Shown here one piece after another: positions 1-7,920 of a DNA stretch of 32,888 nt (position 1 is the first letter of the stretch; every line of letters starts with the position of its first letter). The translations under genes were made by a program, and so were the position numbers. Below the pieces are notes generated by a model, which saw only the letters and a list, made by a program, of their open reading frames with translations, did not search any database and was not told the origin of the DNA. Where the stretch lies: IMG/VR virus record IMGVR_UViG_3300022602_000278, positions 1 to 32,888 of that record. The stretch is one strand, 5' to 3'. Source of the stretch: a virus.

Positions 1-174
1 TCCTACGATAGGCCTAGTCATAATAAGATTTCTAGAAGTATCGTAGATGTTTATGTAATACCTAGGTGCGTAGTTGTTATAAGTACAAATAGCTATATAG
101 CCTACACCATCTAAAGTGGGGCTAAATTGAAAATTAGCATTTGGAGATGGCTCAAATTTAATAATAACTGTCAT
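1..174 (-). CDS. Baseplate/tail protein, N-terminal part (cut by window edge)
   Basis: The reading frame starts with ATG at 174 and is open to position 1, giving 58 residues (begins MTVIIKFEPSPNANFQF, later RYYINIYD). It lies directly after the tape-measure and 219-residue tail genes on the same strand, where contractile-tail phages place baseplate genes. The RYYINIYD-type segment and the position recall the small beta-rich baseplate plug proteins (DUF6983-like), but this is from memory and only the N-terminus is visible. A stop-to-start gap of 11 bases separates it from the 219-residue gene, so it belongs to the late virion operon. Function is an inference from position. Confidence 0.6.
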   Translation of the reverse strand, partial: MTVIIKFEPSPNANFQFSPTLDGVGYIAICTYNNYAPRYYINIYDTSRNLIMTRPIVG

Positions 175-185
175 TTAGCATTCTC

Positions 186-845
186 TTAATCTAAACTACT
201 ATTATATAAAGGCACATTGTTAGGTGGAGTGATACCCCAAGAAGATGCGCCTGTAGTTCCTAAATTACTAACTGCGGGCAATCCGTTATCTATTTTATTC
301 AATAGATTGCTTAGAATTTGTTGTGCCGCGGATGCCGTTATTAAAGGCTGTAAAAAGTCCCATTGATATACGTATTGAACTTGTTTATCACCGCCAGGTG
401 TTACGTCTCTGATGCTTGTTAATAGGCAATTTGTATAGGTGTATGCAGGGGTTAATACTGTAAAACTACCTCCTGATAATACGTGCTTCTCTACACCCAT
501 TTTTATAGCTTGTATTTGAGCTTGTTTTAATAAGTATCCTCCACCATTTTGTGCAGGGCAGATCATTAAAAGACTTACTTTTAAAGGTTGCTGAACTACT
601 GCATTGGCGGCCACTTGCATACTTGCAAACGGATATTCAGCAATCTGCCAATCTTGTAACATACCGCCAGGTAAAACTTTAAATTTAGCAAAAGTAGTTC
701 CTGATTCAAGACCAGGTATGTCAAACATTTCTGTCAAGGCTGTTATAGGTAAGAAACCGCCAATGGCTGAAGCAATACCGTCTTGTAGAACTATCGGAGA
801 TATTTCATACGCTGTGGAAAATATTGTTTGGCCTGGTGAACTCAT
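186..845 (-). CDS. Tail/baseplate-associated structural protein, 219 aa
   Basis: I do not recognise a named family with certainty. The protein is hydrophobic and glycine/alanine rich, without a signal peptide or transmembrane helix, and has a central block LLMICPAQNGGGYLLKQAQ followed by a beta-rich section (GSFTVLTPAYTYTNCLLTSI). Its ATG overlaps the tape-measure stop codon (ATGA), so the two are translationally coupled. Proteins of this size between the tape measure and the baseplate plug in myophages with short tails are usually part of the baseplate hub or the tail-tip initiator complex. That role is inferred from gene order only. Confidence 0.7.
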   Translation of the reverse strand: MSSPGQTIFSTAYEISPIVLQDGIASAIGGFLPITALTEMFDIPGLESGTTFAKFKVLPGGMLQDWQIAEYPFASMQVAANAVVQQPLKVSLLMICPAQNGGGYLLKQAQIQAIKMGVEKHVLSGGSFTVLTPAYTYTNCLLTSIRDVTPGGDKQVQYVYQWDFLQPLITASAAQQILSNLLNKIDNGLPAVSNLGTTGASSWGITPPNNVPLYNSSLD

Positions 846-2434
846 CTAGCGGCTCCTGGTAACGCATTGGTTGTTACAGTTGAGTTATTTCCTGTGTTGT
901 TAGAAATAATCACTTTTATTCCTTCAGGTGTAAAGTTAGACCTAGCATTTTCCATCTTAGTCATACCCGACATAATTTTTGCTAATACATCCGCATTGTT
1001 TAAATCTATAGGCGCATTTGGATTTATGCCTGTTCCTCTAGATAACGCAGCTATATAGTTTGCAGTGTTATTTTCATTTGTTGGGGCATACTTAGATATG
1101 ATTCCCTGTAAGGTCATTATTTTGTCTCTGTTTTGATAGAGACGCAATTGAGCCGCCATGGCTCGTAAACCTTCTTCTTCTGTATTAAATTTAGCAAATC
1201 CGCCTTCGCCTTGTACGGCGCCGGTTTGACCTGCCCATTTTAAATCGCCAGGGTTTTTATTTCGTTCTGCTAAAGGTACGCCATTCATTAGCTTATCTAC
1301 TAGCATCCCACCACCGCCTAAAACCCATTTTCCGTAAGTGCTTACGGCTTGTACGGCTTTTTGAGCAACTTCATAAGACTTACTTCTTTGCTCGTCGTCT
1401 TTTATTAAGCCTAAAAATTTAGCAGTTTCTAATAAGCCATTAGCAACAAGCAACGCGGCTGAAGCTATTTGTTTAATGCCATCTAAAAACTCTTGTGACG
1501 CTTGTTTAAATTCAGGTGAAGATAGGTAATCTATAAAACCTTTTAGAGCTTTTTTTGCTTCTTCGCTATCTATTAAATCGGTCAATGCTTTGGCAAGCCA
1601 ATCTGCAAACTCAACAAGTTTAGGTATTAAGGCAGTAAGTCTGTTGATTAAAGCGGTCTCAATTTTTTGTCCTGCTTCACGCAATTTCAGCCAAAACTCT
1701 TGCCAATCTCTACTTTTTTCATCGGAGATGTCTAACTTTTTACGTAGCTCTTGGTATTTATCAATCGTTTCTTTTAACTCTTTTTCGCTCATATTAGACA
1801 TACGGCGTAATTCTTCAAGAGTAAAAACTTGAGTTAAGCCCATGGCTTCAGCATATTGAGAAGTTCTACCACCTTGCTTAAATAGGCGGGTTGCATTTTG
1901 CATTAAAGCAGGCAACATATCTGCTGGAGTTTGCCCTTGGGCACCACCTAAACGAGATAATATTTGTCTACGGGCTAGATCAGATTGAATGTCTGCAACA
2001 TTGCCTAATACTGATTCAGTATTAATATACTTACTTAGCGTTACACCGCCTGCACGTATATCGCCTGTAGATACCCCTAAACCTTGAGCACGGCGTCTAT
2101 AGTCACTAGCTGAACTAGCTAATGTTCCGAATCCAAATCCGCTTCCTATGGCACTTAAAGCAAGCCATTTACCGACAGATAATGCACTAGATGCTAAATT
2201 TCTAGCTATAGTTCCTGTGCTAACCGCTGCTTCTCGCAACGCTTTACCGCCATCATTTAGCGCTTTATTTAAATCTTTTTGTTTTTTACCTACCGTAGCT
2301 ATGGAATCGGAAATCTTTTCCCATTCCTTTTCCATAGCTTCTACGGCTTTTTTATGCTTTTCAAAAGTAGCCTGAAAGGCTTTAAACTTTTCGTCTTTTA
2401 GTTCAATCTCTATAACCGATTTTGCATTCGCCAT
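842..2434 (-). CDS. Tail tape-measure protein with C-terminal peptidoglycan-hydrolase-like domain
   Basis: 530 residues. The first ~75 residues are strongly helical and charged, coiled-coil-like (KKAVEAMEKEWEKISDS), followed by a hydrophobic stretch near 85-110 (LASSALSVGKWLALSAIGSG), which is the usual tape-measure pattern. A further alpha-helical, amphipathic block runs to about residue 360. Around residues 395-475 is a segment with NPGDLKWAGQ, FAKFNTEEEGLRAMA and ISKYAPTNENNTANYI, which resembles a virion-associated muralytic domain seen in many phage proteins. It follows the frameshifted chaperone gene as in most tailed phages. At 530 residues it is a short tape measure, so a short tail is expected. 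Start chosen for the AGGA box 9 bases upstream. Confidence 0.8.
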   Translation of the reverse strand: MANAKSVIEIELKDEKFKAFQATFEKHKKAVEAMEKEWEKISDSIATVGKKQKDLNKALNDGGKALREAAVSTGTIARNLASSALSVGKWLALSAIGSGFGFGTLASSASDYRRRAQGLGVSTGDIRAGGVTLSKYINTESVLGNVADIQSDLARRQILSRLGGAQGQTPADMLPALMQNATRLFKQGGRTSQYAEAMGLTQVFTLEELRRMSNMSEKELKETIDKYQELRKKLDISDEKSRDWQEFWLKLREAGQKIETALINRLTALIPKLVEFADWLAKALTDLIDSEEAKKALKGFIDYLSSPEFKQASQEFLDGIKQIASAALLVANGLLETAKFLGLIKDDEQRSKSYEVAQKAVQAVSTYGKWVLGGGGMLVDKLMNGVPLAERNKNPGDLKWAGQTGAVQGEGGFAKFNTEEEGLRAMAAQLRLYQNRDKIMTLQGIISKYAPTNENNTANYIAALSRGTGINPNAPIDLNNADVLAKIMSGMTKMENARSNFTPEGIKVIISNNTGNNSTVTTNALPGAAR

Positions 2435-2452
2435 GTTGTCAATTCCTATCGG

Positions 2453-2755
2453 TTAAAAAAGTGATCTACTATTAATTGCCTTAATTAAATGGCGTTGGCG
2501 ATATTCTTGCACATCAGCCCAATTATTGCCAATTTCTTTCATAAATTCGCCAAAACCTTCATGGGTAAAAAACTCTAAGAGATAAGCGATGATTCCGTCG
2601 CTGTGTCTCCAGTATTCTCTTCCGGTGTCGATATCGGCAAACCATTCATGTACTCCGTAGAGGCCAAGGATGTAAGTTCCCAACTTCTTAATGCTCCTGC
2701 CATCTCCAAGAAAGAATTTCTCAGGTCCTTCGGAGCTACCTTGGAGATTGCTGTA
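2453..2755 (-). CDS. Frameshift extension of the tail assembly chaperone (GT-like, -1 frame)
   Basis: This frame has no convincing start or ribosome binding site of its own (the only candidate is a TTG at 2683). It is open from the slippery run at 2755 to a stop at 2453, adding 100 residues to the first 135 of the upstream gene, for a fusion of about 235. The extension is protein-like: residues HEWFADIDTGREYW, then HEGFGEFMKEIGNNWADVQ, rich in aromatic and acidic residues, and ends 18 bases before the tape-measure start. In lambda-like systems the GT extension recruits the tape measure. The overlap with the zero frame is long (about 180 bases), so the exact slip point needs confirming. Confidence 0.65.
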   Translation of the reverse strand, partial: YSNLQGSSEGPEKFFLGDGRSIKKLGTYILGLYGVHEWFADIDTGREYWRHSDGIIAYLLEFFTHEGFGEFMKEIGNNWADVQEYRQRHLIKAINSRSLF

Positions 2756-3159
2756 AAAAAAACGAGTGAGCTAAGAATTTCAGCTTCCTCATCCTCATTG
2801 ATAAAGTCTCTCTTTACAGCCACATCGAAAGGCATGGATTCCCAACCTCTTTCGGTGCTAATTAATACGTTTGTTAATCTGACAATCTCATTAATTAAGC
2901 CAAATTTAACTCCACCTGGGCCATCCCAATTACCTGCTTTAGTCGCTATAGACTTTAAAGCGGGGTAAGCAAGTTGCGGCGCAGATAGAGCTAAATGTGC
3001 TTGGTTAATGCTGTCAAAACATTGACTAAATACTTTGCCAATCTCTAAATAAAACTGTTCAAAAATAGCTCGACTGATTGAAGCGGAGTGAATATAAACT
3101 GCTCCGTTTTTTTCAGTCTGAACTTGCATGACTAAATTCAGATTTCGATCAATTTTCAC
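2575..3159 (-). CDS. Tail assembly chaperone, zero-frame product (G-like)
   Basis: 194 residues, lying between the tail tube gene and the tape measure, the standard place of the lambda G/GT-type chaperone pair. The N-terminal half contains a beta-rich start (MKIDRNLNLVMQVQTEKNG) and a helical core; the last third is rich in S, T and E. A run of eight T (on the coding strand) at codons 133-135 forms the canonical slippery heptamer T_TTT_TTT, and the -1 frame stays open from there to 2453. The protein would act in the cytoplasm on the tape measure during tail assembly. Identification rests on position, size and the frameshift arrangement. Confidence 0.75.
   Translation of the reverse strand: MKIDRNLNLVMQVQTEKNGAVYIHSASISRAIFEQFYLEIGKVFSQCFDSINQAHLALSAPQLAYPALKSIATKAGNWDGPGGVKFGLINEIVRLTNVLISTERGWESMPFDVAVKRDFINEDEEAEILSSLVFFTAISKVAPKDLRNSFLEMAGALRSWELTSLASTEYMNGLPISTPEENTGDTATESSLIS
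2755..2761 (-). promoter_or_regulatory. Slippery heptamer T_TTT_TTT for -1 ribosomal frameshifting
   Basis: On the coding strand the zero frame reads GTT TTT TTT ACA. The last seven T form X_XXY_YYZ in the correct phase, and slipping back by one gives TAC AGC, which enters the open GT-like frame. No other X_XXY_YYZ heptamer in phase was found between here and the zero-frame stop at 2575. Confidence 0.65.
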
Positions 3160-3171
3160 TTTTTATCCTTA

Positions 3172-3615
3172 TTAAGATGCTGCAAATAATTCTGAGTTAA
3201 TGTTGTATACGCCTCTCAAACGAATAATTAAGCTTGCTTGAGAGCCATCAAAAGGCATCTCGTTAACTGCTTGCAATACGCAATTATTCAATTGGAAAGG
3301 TGACAAAGCTACAGAGTCAGGATATACAGTTACAGAACCCATAGTTGTGTTTGTTTCAACTTGAGTTTTATAAGCGTTACCCAAAGCCTGAGTACGTAAT
3401 AGATGCAACGTAACTGTTGCATAAATATACGGCTCAGGGCTTGTTACTGCGCTTGTCATTGTGCCGATTAGCTGAGAAGTATCGCCATCAAAAGCGATGG
3501 AGATACCTTCTTTTGCTAAGTATGAAGAAGTTACATTTAATTCAGGAAAACTAGCATATACCGTACTGGCTAGTAACCGATTTAATGTGCCTTGTAACAC
3601 TTGCTGATTAGCCAT
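3172..3615 (-). CDS. Tail tube protein (DUF3277-like)
   Basis: 147 residues, beta-rich, directly downstream of the sheath gene (10-base gap) and upstream of the chaperone, the canonical tube position. It carries the pattern expected of tube proteins in sheath-bearing phages: an early segment about sampling a field over 'GDTSQLIGTMTSAVTSPEPY', a helix LHLLRTQALGNAYKTQ, and a late strand pair (LSPFQLNNCVLQAVNEMPF). The tube polymerises inside the sheath and is the DNA channel. Assignment to the DUF3277-type family is from memory; the position makes the role likely. Confidence 0.75.
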   Translation of the reverse strand: MANQQVLQGTLNRLLASTVYASFPELNVTSSYLAKEGISIAFDGDTSQLIGTMTSAVTSPEPYIYATVTLHLLRTQALGNAYKTQVETNTTMGSVTVYPDSVALSPFQLNNCVLQAVNEMPFDGSQASLIIRLRGVYNINSELFAAS

Positions 3616-3625
3616 TATTTATCTC

Positions 3626-4921
3626 CTAGACCGGAATGTTAGATGCTGTTAAGTAAATAGTAACTTCAGTGAAGCCACGAGCAGGTACGAAGGTTAAGCT
3701 TAGACCGTTATACGCTCCAATTGCATAGTCACCTGGGTTCTGTGAAACATAAGTTACAAATGGAACCGCATTAACTGTTGCAGGAGATAAAATCAATCCA
3801 AAAGCAATACCGTTATTAACCAATGCTTGAGCTACTTTTTGCAATGTATTTACACCCGCTTGGTTGTAGTACAAAGGATTTGTAGGAGTATTGCTTCCGT
3901 TAATAATAGCATTTGCTAAAGCGATTTCTACGTTAATAGCTAACCAATCTACTGCGTACCAATAGTTAAATGGATTTAAGTCCATATAGGTACCCCAGAA
4001 GATGATGGTATTGCTGATACCGCCTTCTGCCCCTGTACCAATCCAGTTTACGCCCGCAGCTTTTAACTGAGTTTGTAAAACATTTGTTAGTACATAAGGT
4101 GTAACTCCATAAACGTAAGTAAATGACAAAGGATGTGCCAAATTGCTTGCGTTAGGGTTATAGCTTAATGTTGTCCAAAAGATAGCCGCTGCACTGAATT
4201 CAGTAACTGGTGCACTAGGGCTTTGAACAGTTGTAAATGCAGCTTTAAAGTTTTCCCAATGTGAGTACGTAGAAATAGTTGTAGTTACATAGAAATAAAC
4301 TTTAGCAGTTGGGCCTGAGAACGTATTAGCCATAGCCCAAGCTGTAGGCTCTGTATCCCATGTTGCAGGCAATAAATAGCTGTAGAACTTAACTGTTGGA
4401 TTAGCGATATAGCTAGTTAAAGCTGATACACCAACCGCAGGGCTTCCTACACCTAGTTCAAGAACATAAACTGCTTGGGTAGAACCTTGAGCAAAGAATG
4501 TTGTGGCCATAGCTGTTAGCTCTTGTACATCTTCAAGAGTATATTTACCTTGAACAGTTACTGAGCCTGGATTAGTAGCTAATGGATATGTGAATGTATT
4601 TGTGCCTGTAGAAGTCGCTAAGAATGTGCCGTTGTAGCCTGTTGGGGTTACACCTGCAATAATTACTTCAACGCTTTGACCAGAAGTGATGCCATGTGGT
4701 GCAGTTGTTGTAACTGTCACTACGCTTCCACTCCAAGTCATAGATGTAATAGCGGCTGATCCAGATAAAATACTCGCTAAATCGCTCATTTGTGTGAGCA
4801 ATTGTACTGACCCCGCTGCCAAAGTAGTGGCGCCTTGAGATATAAAGGCACCAGTTCTTTGTAGCTGAGACGGGGTAGGCGCTACTTGTTGGGTAACGCT
4901 TACATTAACAATATTTGGCAT
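3626..4921 (-). CDS. Contractile tail sheath protein (DUF3383-like) with inserted beta domain
   Basis: 431 residues. The start (MPNIVNVSVTQQVAPTPS, then RTGAFISQGATTL) and the end (ARGFTEVTIYLTASNIPV) match the style of DUF3383-type sheath proteins, and WIGTGAEGGISNTIIFWGTYMD lies in the C-terminal half. Between about residues 58 and 125 there is an insertion reading WSGSVVTVTTTAPHGITSG ... VTPTGYNGTFLATSTGTN ... FTYPLA, a small beta-sandwich module that recurs in unrelated phage structural proteins. The gene is followed at 10 bases by the tube gene. The sheath surrounds the tube and contracts at infection; the insertion probably sits on the outside. Confidence 0.8.
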   Translation of the reverse strand: MPNIVNVSVTQQVAPTPSQLQRTGAFISQGATTLAAGSVQLLTQMSDLASILSGSAAITSMTWSGSVVTVTTTAPHGITSGQSVEVIIAGVTPTGYNGTFLATSTGTNTFTYPLATNPGSVTVQGKYTLEDVQELTAMATTFFAQGSTQAVYVLELGVGSPAVGVSALTSYIANPTVKFYSYLLPATWDTEPTAWAMANTFSGPTAKVYFYVTTTISTYSHWENFKAAFTTVQSPSAPVTEFSAAAIFWTTLSYNPNASNLAHPLSFTYVYGVTPYVLTNVLQTQLKAAGVNWIGTGAEGGISNTIIFWGTYMDLNPFNYWYAVDWLAINVEIALANAIINGSNTPTNPLYYNQAGVNTLQKVAQALVNNGIAFGLILSPATVNAVPFVTYVSQNPGDYAIGAYNGLSLTFVPARGFTEVTIYLTASNIPV

Positions 4922-4944
4922 AATGCCCCCTGTCTAATAATCGA

Positions 4945-5262
4945 TTAAGCGTAGCTAACAGAAATTGTGCCGCCTGTTGGAGGCGTAACTACGATACCAA
5001 CTTGGCAAGGAAAATCGAATATATACGTGCCGATTGCTTCAGGGATAACTGCTACTGCGTTAGCTACACCTGTGCCAGATACAGTTGCGTGGTCATAAAT
5101 ACCACCGTTTGCTGAACCTGCAACGATTACGTTAACTGTACATACACGACCTTTTACTGGCTTTAATACTGTAGATGTAGTGATATCTAAAGCTGATTTA
5201 ATACCGCTACCTGAAATAACTGTTCCGGCGATAACTGCTGGTTGATTTTGTCCGACTGCCAT
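4945..5262 (-). CDS. Small beta-rich structural protein, 105 aa
   Basis: Unrecognised by name. It is a compact, Cys-poor, Gly/Val/Ala-rich beta protein (GRVCTVNVIVAGSANGGIYD, then PEAIGTYIFDFPCQVGIVV, ending GGTISVSYA). It sits between the neck/terminator gene and the sheath gene, transcribed with them. Similar small proteins with the GxIYD and VxPxxGxxxSVSY pattern occur beside head and tail genes of many phages and are thought to decorate virions. I infer a virion decoration role with low certainty. Confidence 0.65.
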   Translation of the reverse strand: MAVGQNQPAVIAGTVISGSGIKSALDITTSTVLKPVKGRVCTVNVIVAGSANGGIYDHATVSGTGVANAVAVIPEAIGTYIFDFPCQVGIVVTPPTGGTISVSYA

Positions 5263-5291
5263 GATTGGCTCCTTAAAGAGTGGGTTTGGGG

Positions 5292-6284
5292 TTAGGGTGC
5301 TTCTGTGATACTCATTACTGCTGATTCAATTAACTTTCTAGCAATGTCGTTAACTGTACTTTGATAATAGCTTACATCAAAAGTAATCGTCTTCTTCATT
5401 GCTATGATGCCGAATTCAGATTGAACTGATTTTTCATCCTGAATAACAGGCATATTAAGCAATCCAATATTATCGGTATCAATACTGTATTGAAGCACAT
5501 AATTGACGAAATTCAAAGCGTCGTGATTACGTTTTCCATATATAGTTATTTTAACTGAATCTTTTACCAATTGATTAGGGCTTGAATATCTATCTAGCAA
5601 TTGAAAATCTTGTAAAGCCGTAGTTTGAGCGGGGTCTATATCCACCGAAGCATAAGGTGGTGGGCTGTTAGGGGCCACCAAATATGAAGGGTACATAGGG
5701 AAAAATTGATTTAAAGTTAGCCAAATAGGTAGGCTATTGGAAACTACGGGCGTAATCGTATCAAAATCAGTCATGCTATTGATTAGCTGACTGTACATGA
5801 TTGAATACAGAGCGTCTCCACGGTAATGGTAGATATCCGCTTGCTTATAAAAACTTTCTCTACGACGGAAAGCAAACTTTATGTTGTTGTAGGTAGCTAC
5901 ATACATCATATTTGGGTTAATCAAATTAAAGTCTTGAATAGGCTCTAAGGCCGTAAACATTAAATGATTAAATGCTGTAGTTCTATCAACTAACTGTTGA
6001 ACGTCTGTCGTATGGTGTAAAGAGCCTTTAGCTTGGAAATGTCTTGCGGGTACAGGGTAATCCATTTTATCGTACTCGGATTGACCATATTGAGCCGCGT
6101 TATACAAAGCGGAATCAGACATTAAGCTAGAATTCACCCAAAATACGGATCCATCTACAGGCAGAATTAACTTCACATATAGAATAAAAGTTACTTCTTG
6201 GTTCATTGAAAGCGTATTAACACCTTCAGCGATACTAGCTCCTAAGGGCGTCTTAGCGCCTAGCGTTTCTTCTACTGTGCTCAT
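5292..6284 (-). CDS. Neck / tail-terminator-region structural protein, 330 aa
   Basis: The protein has no signal peptide. The last ~100 residues (DSVKITIYGKRNHDALNFV ... EKSVQSEFGIIAMKKTITF) look like the beta-alpha-beta core of phage tail-terminator or neck proteins of the LIC12616-like kind. The N-terminal 200 residues are an extra region with many aromatic residues (YKQADIYHYRGDALYSIMYS). It starts in an ATGA overlap with the 162-residue gene and precedes the sheath, consistent with capping the tail or joining head to tail. The exact role is an inference from order. Confidence 0.65.
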   Translation of the reverse strand: MSTVEETLGAKTPLGASIAEGVNTLSMNQEVTFILYVKLILPVDGSVFWVNSSLMSDSALYNAAQYGQSEYDKMDYPVPARHFQAKGSLHHTTDVQQLVDRTTAFNHLMFTALEPIQDFNLINPNMMYVATYNNIKFAFRRRESFYKQADIYHYRGDALYSIMYSQLINSMTDFDTITPVVSNSLPIWLTLNQFFPMYPSYLVAPNSPPPYASVDIDPAQTTALQDFQLLDRYSSPNQLVKDSVKITIYGKRNHDALNFVNYVLQYSIDTDNIGLLNMPVIQDEKSVQSEFGIIAMKKTITFDVSYYQSTVNDIARKLIESAVMSITEAP

Positions 6285-6769
6285 TTCTCAATCCAACCTT
6301 TTAATGATGCTTCTAGTATGCCTGAATATATGAATGATGGACGCTTAACTCCTGTTATAACTTCAAAATATTCACCTTCAGGCGACCATTTTTTTATCTT
6401 TTTGCCTCGTTTTTGTTTGCCTTTTTCACGTAAAGTACGGCCTTCTAAAGCGGCTTTAGTAGGTATACCTTGTTCTCCATATTGTGTAGCTACTCGTTCT
6501 ACTTCTTCGGAAGTGATGAAATAGTGCATGGATTCAGTTGTTTCGGCTCCTGTTTTTGCAAAAACTTTGTCAAAATCGACTGATTCACCATTAAGTATTT
6601 TAGTCAAAGCATCTGCTGAATCTTCAGCAATGTTTTTTATAATGTCATCTTTATAGGTGTTATAGAACATAGAAAAAATACCGTATTTTTCTTCTAGTTC
6701 AGAACCTACAGAGTGAGTTGTACCACCTTCAGGCTCAGGTACGTCTATGACGCCTAAGCATAACTTCAT
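6281..6769 (-). CDS. Head-tail connector / neck protein, 162 aa (gp10-like position)
   Basis: Sequence features: an acidic N-terminal half (GGTTHSVGSELEEKYG), a central helix with ESMHYFITSEEVERVATQY, and a very basic stretch GRTLREKGKQKRGKKIKKW, ending with KRPSFIYSGILEASLKGW. The final part, with a small residue-rich helix and FIYSGILEASL, resembles HK97-gp10-type neck subunits, which have a basic loop facing DNA. It is two bases from the upstream adaptor-type gene and overlaps the next by ATGA. Assignment is moderate. Confidence 0.65.
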   Translation of the reverse strand: MKLCLGVIDVPEPEGGTTHSVGSELEEKYGIFSMFYNTYKDDIIKNIAEDSADALTKILNGESVDFDKVFAKTGAETTESMHYFITSEEVERVATQYGEQGIPTKAALEGRTLREKGKQKRGKKIKKWSPEGEYFEVITGVKRPSFIYSGILEASLKGWIEK

Positions 6770-6770
6770 A

Positions 6771-7229
6771 TTAGGTCAATCCCCAGAGGGTGCCCAATGT
6801 CTGTAAGTAAGCTAAAGCTTGGCGACCATATGGGTCTTTGATTCGTTGTAAATCAACTAAAGTTAAATTCTGTAAACCTTGGCCTACTGCCATAGCTTGA
6901 CTTGTTGCTTGGTCAGCCGCATCTTTAATAACGCCTGCTACGAAATTATTAATTCCGTATTTTTGTCTAGCCGTCTCAAAAAAAGTCTGCCCAGTAATAT
7001 CTTGTTGGTACTGTAATAATTGGCTTCCTGCCCAATTATAAACAGTCAAAGTGTAGATACCTGGGGACATCACATTGATGTCCACAGGTACCATGTCTAA
7101 TGCTATTTGAAAAGCATACGCATAGCCTAAGTCATCGGGAGCGATATAAATCGTCTTAATGCCCATTACAGCTTGAGACCAAGCTACAAAGCCAGCTAAA
7201 GTAGGAGGATTTTGAATGGGTGATGTCAT
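6771..7229 (-). CDS. Head-completion / adaptor protein, 152 aa
   Basis: An alpha-helical protein beginning MTSPIQNPPTLAGFVAWSQ and containing AYAFQIALDMVPVDINVM, a pattern of a helical bundle with an internal beta hairpin (GIYTLTVYNWAGSQLL) typical of DUF4054-type head-tail adaptors that sit under the portal. The tail end TLVDLQRIKDPYGRQALAYL is helical. It is the second gene after the capsid terminator and the first of the neck cluster. Family recall is from memory, so the role is probable rather than certain. Confidence 0.65.
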   Translation of the reverse strand: MTSPIQNPPTLAGFVAWSQAVMGIKTIYIAPDDLGYAYAFQIALDMVPVDINVMSPGIYTLTVYNWAGSQLLQYQQDITGQTFFETARQKYGINNFVAGVIKDAADQATSQAMAVGQGLQNLTLVDLQRIKDPYGRQALAYLQTLGTLWGLT

Positions 7230-7263
7230 AGGCTAATTGTACTCAATCAAAGATTAAAAAGCA

Positions 7264-7767
7264 TTATTTTCTTCTGCTACCTTTTTTAAGAGGTGCTGAA
7301 CCTTCACGGGCCACTTGAATAGTTTGTTCAAACTTTTCACTTGAATCCGCTGCGTTCTTTTTCTCTTCTACTACTTCTACCTCTAAACCTGATTTTTGTT
7401 TCAAGCCCATTTCTTGAGCTTTAGTCGATAAAATCATGTCTGCGGCGGCGGCAGTGTTGTTTCTAGCTTCTTGAGCACGGTCAATAGCTTCTTGGTCACG
7501 TTGGCTCAAGCCTTGCTCAATAGCCTCTACGTTGATTGGCTTATCAAGTCTATAGCATTGACCACCGAAACCTTTTTTGACCTTGCTGGCTTCCATTAAA
7601 CCATAAATAGAATGCTGTTTAATGATTGAATCAACGTCTGCTTGACTAGCTTCAATCATCATTTGAGCACCTGCACGGATATGATGAGAGAACGGACGTG
7701 GGTTCTCAGGCAACATATAAGTGAAATGGAATTCTTGTTTACTTGCGTTTGCGATATACAGTTTCAT
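7264..7767 (-). CDS. Phage head-neck region protein, 167 aa
   Basis: Unnamed. The N-terminal 80 residues form a compact alpha/beta unit (KLYIANASKQEFHFTYMLPE, then RAGAQMMIEASQADVDSII, GGQCYRLDKPINVE). The remainder is a charged, helical tail ending in basic residues (LKKGSRRK). The pattern is common beside capsid genes of myophages but its role is not established. It is the first gene after the capsid terminator; the start has GGGAG upstream and a long hairpin leader sits before that, so it may be separately controlled. Confidence 0.65.
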   Translation of the reverse strand: MKLYIANASKQEFHFTYMLPENPRPFSHHIRAGAQMMIEASQADVDSIIKQHSIYGLMEASKVKKGFGGQCYRLDKPINVEAIEQGLSQRDQEAIDRAQEARNNTAAAADMILSTKAQEMGLKQKSGLEVEVVEEKKNAADSSEKFEQTIQVAREGSAPLKKGSRRK

Positions 7768-7786
7768 TTTATTTCTCCCAAAAGGG

Positions 7787-7838
7787 TGAGGGGATAGATC
7801 ATGCGAAGTAGCGTTTTAAGTTACCTCCTACCCCCTCA
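7787..7838 (-). promoter_or_regulatory. Long-loop leader hairpin upstream of the 167-aa gene
   Basis: On the coding strand TGAGGGGGTAG (7838-7828) can pair with CTATCCCCTCA (7797-7787): eleven pairs, one of them G-T. The 30-base loop contains a second weaker stem (GTAAC with GCTAC). It lies in the 150-base gap between the capsid terminator and the next gene, about ten bases upstream of the GGGAG ribosome binding site. It could be a leader structure or RNA-processing signal. Confidence 0.45.
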
Positions 7839-7880
7839 TAGAAAACATCCCGGCATGACTCGGAGTGTTAACATGATAGC

Positions 7881-7910
7881 AAAAAAACCACCCGAAGGTG
7901 GCTTTTTTGT
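7881..7910 (-). terminator. Rho-independent terminator after the major capsid gene (bidirectional)
   Basis: Stem CCACC (7888-7892), loop CGAA, stem GGTGG (7897-7901), flanked by seven A on one side and a T run on the other, so it can act in both directions. It starts 11 bases past the stop of the capsid gene. Partial termination here would give more capsid than neck and tail transcript. Confidence 0.85.
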
Positions 7911-7920
7911 TTTTTACTAC

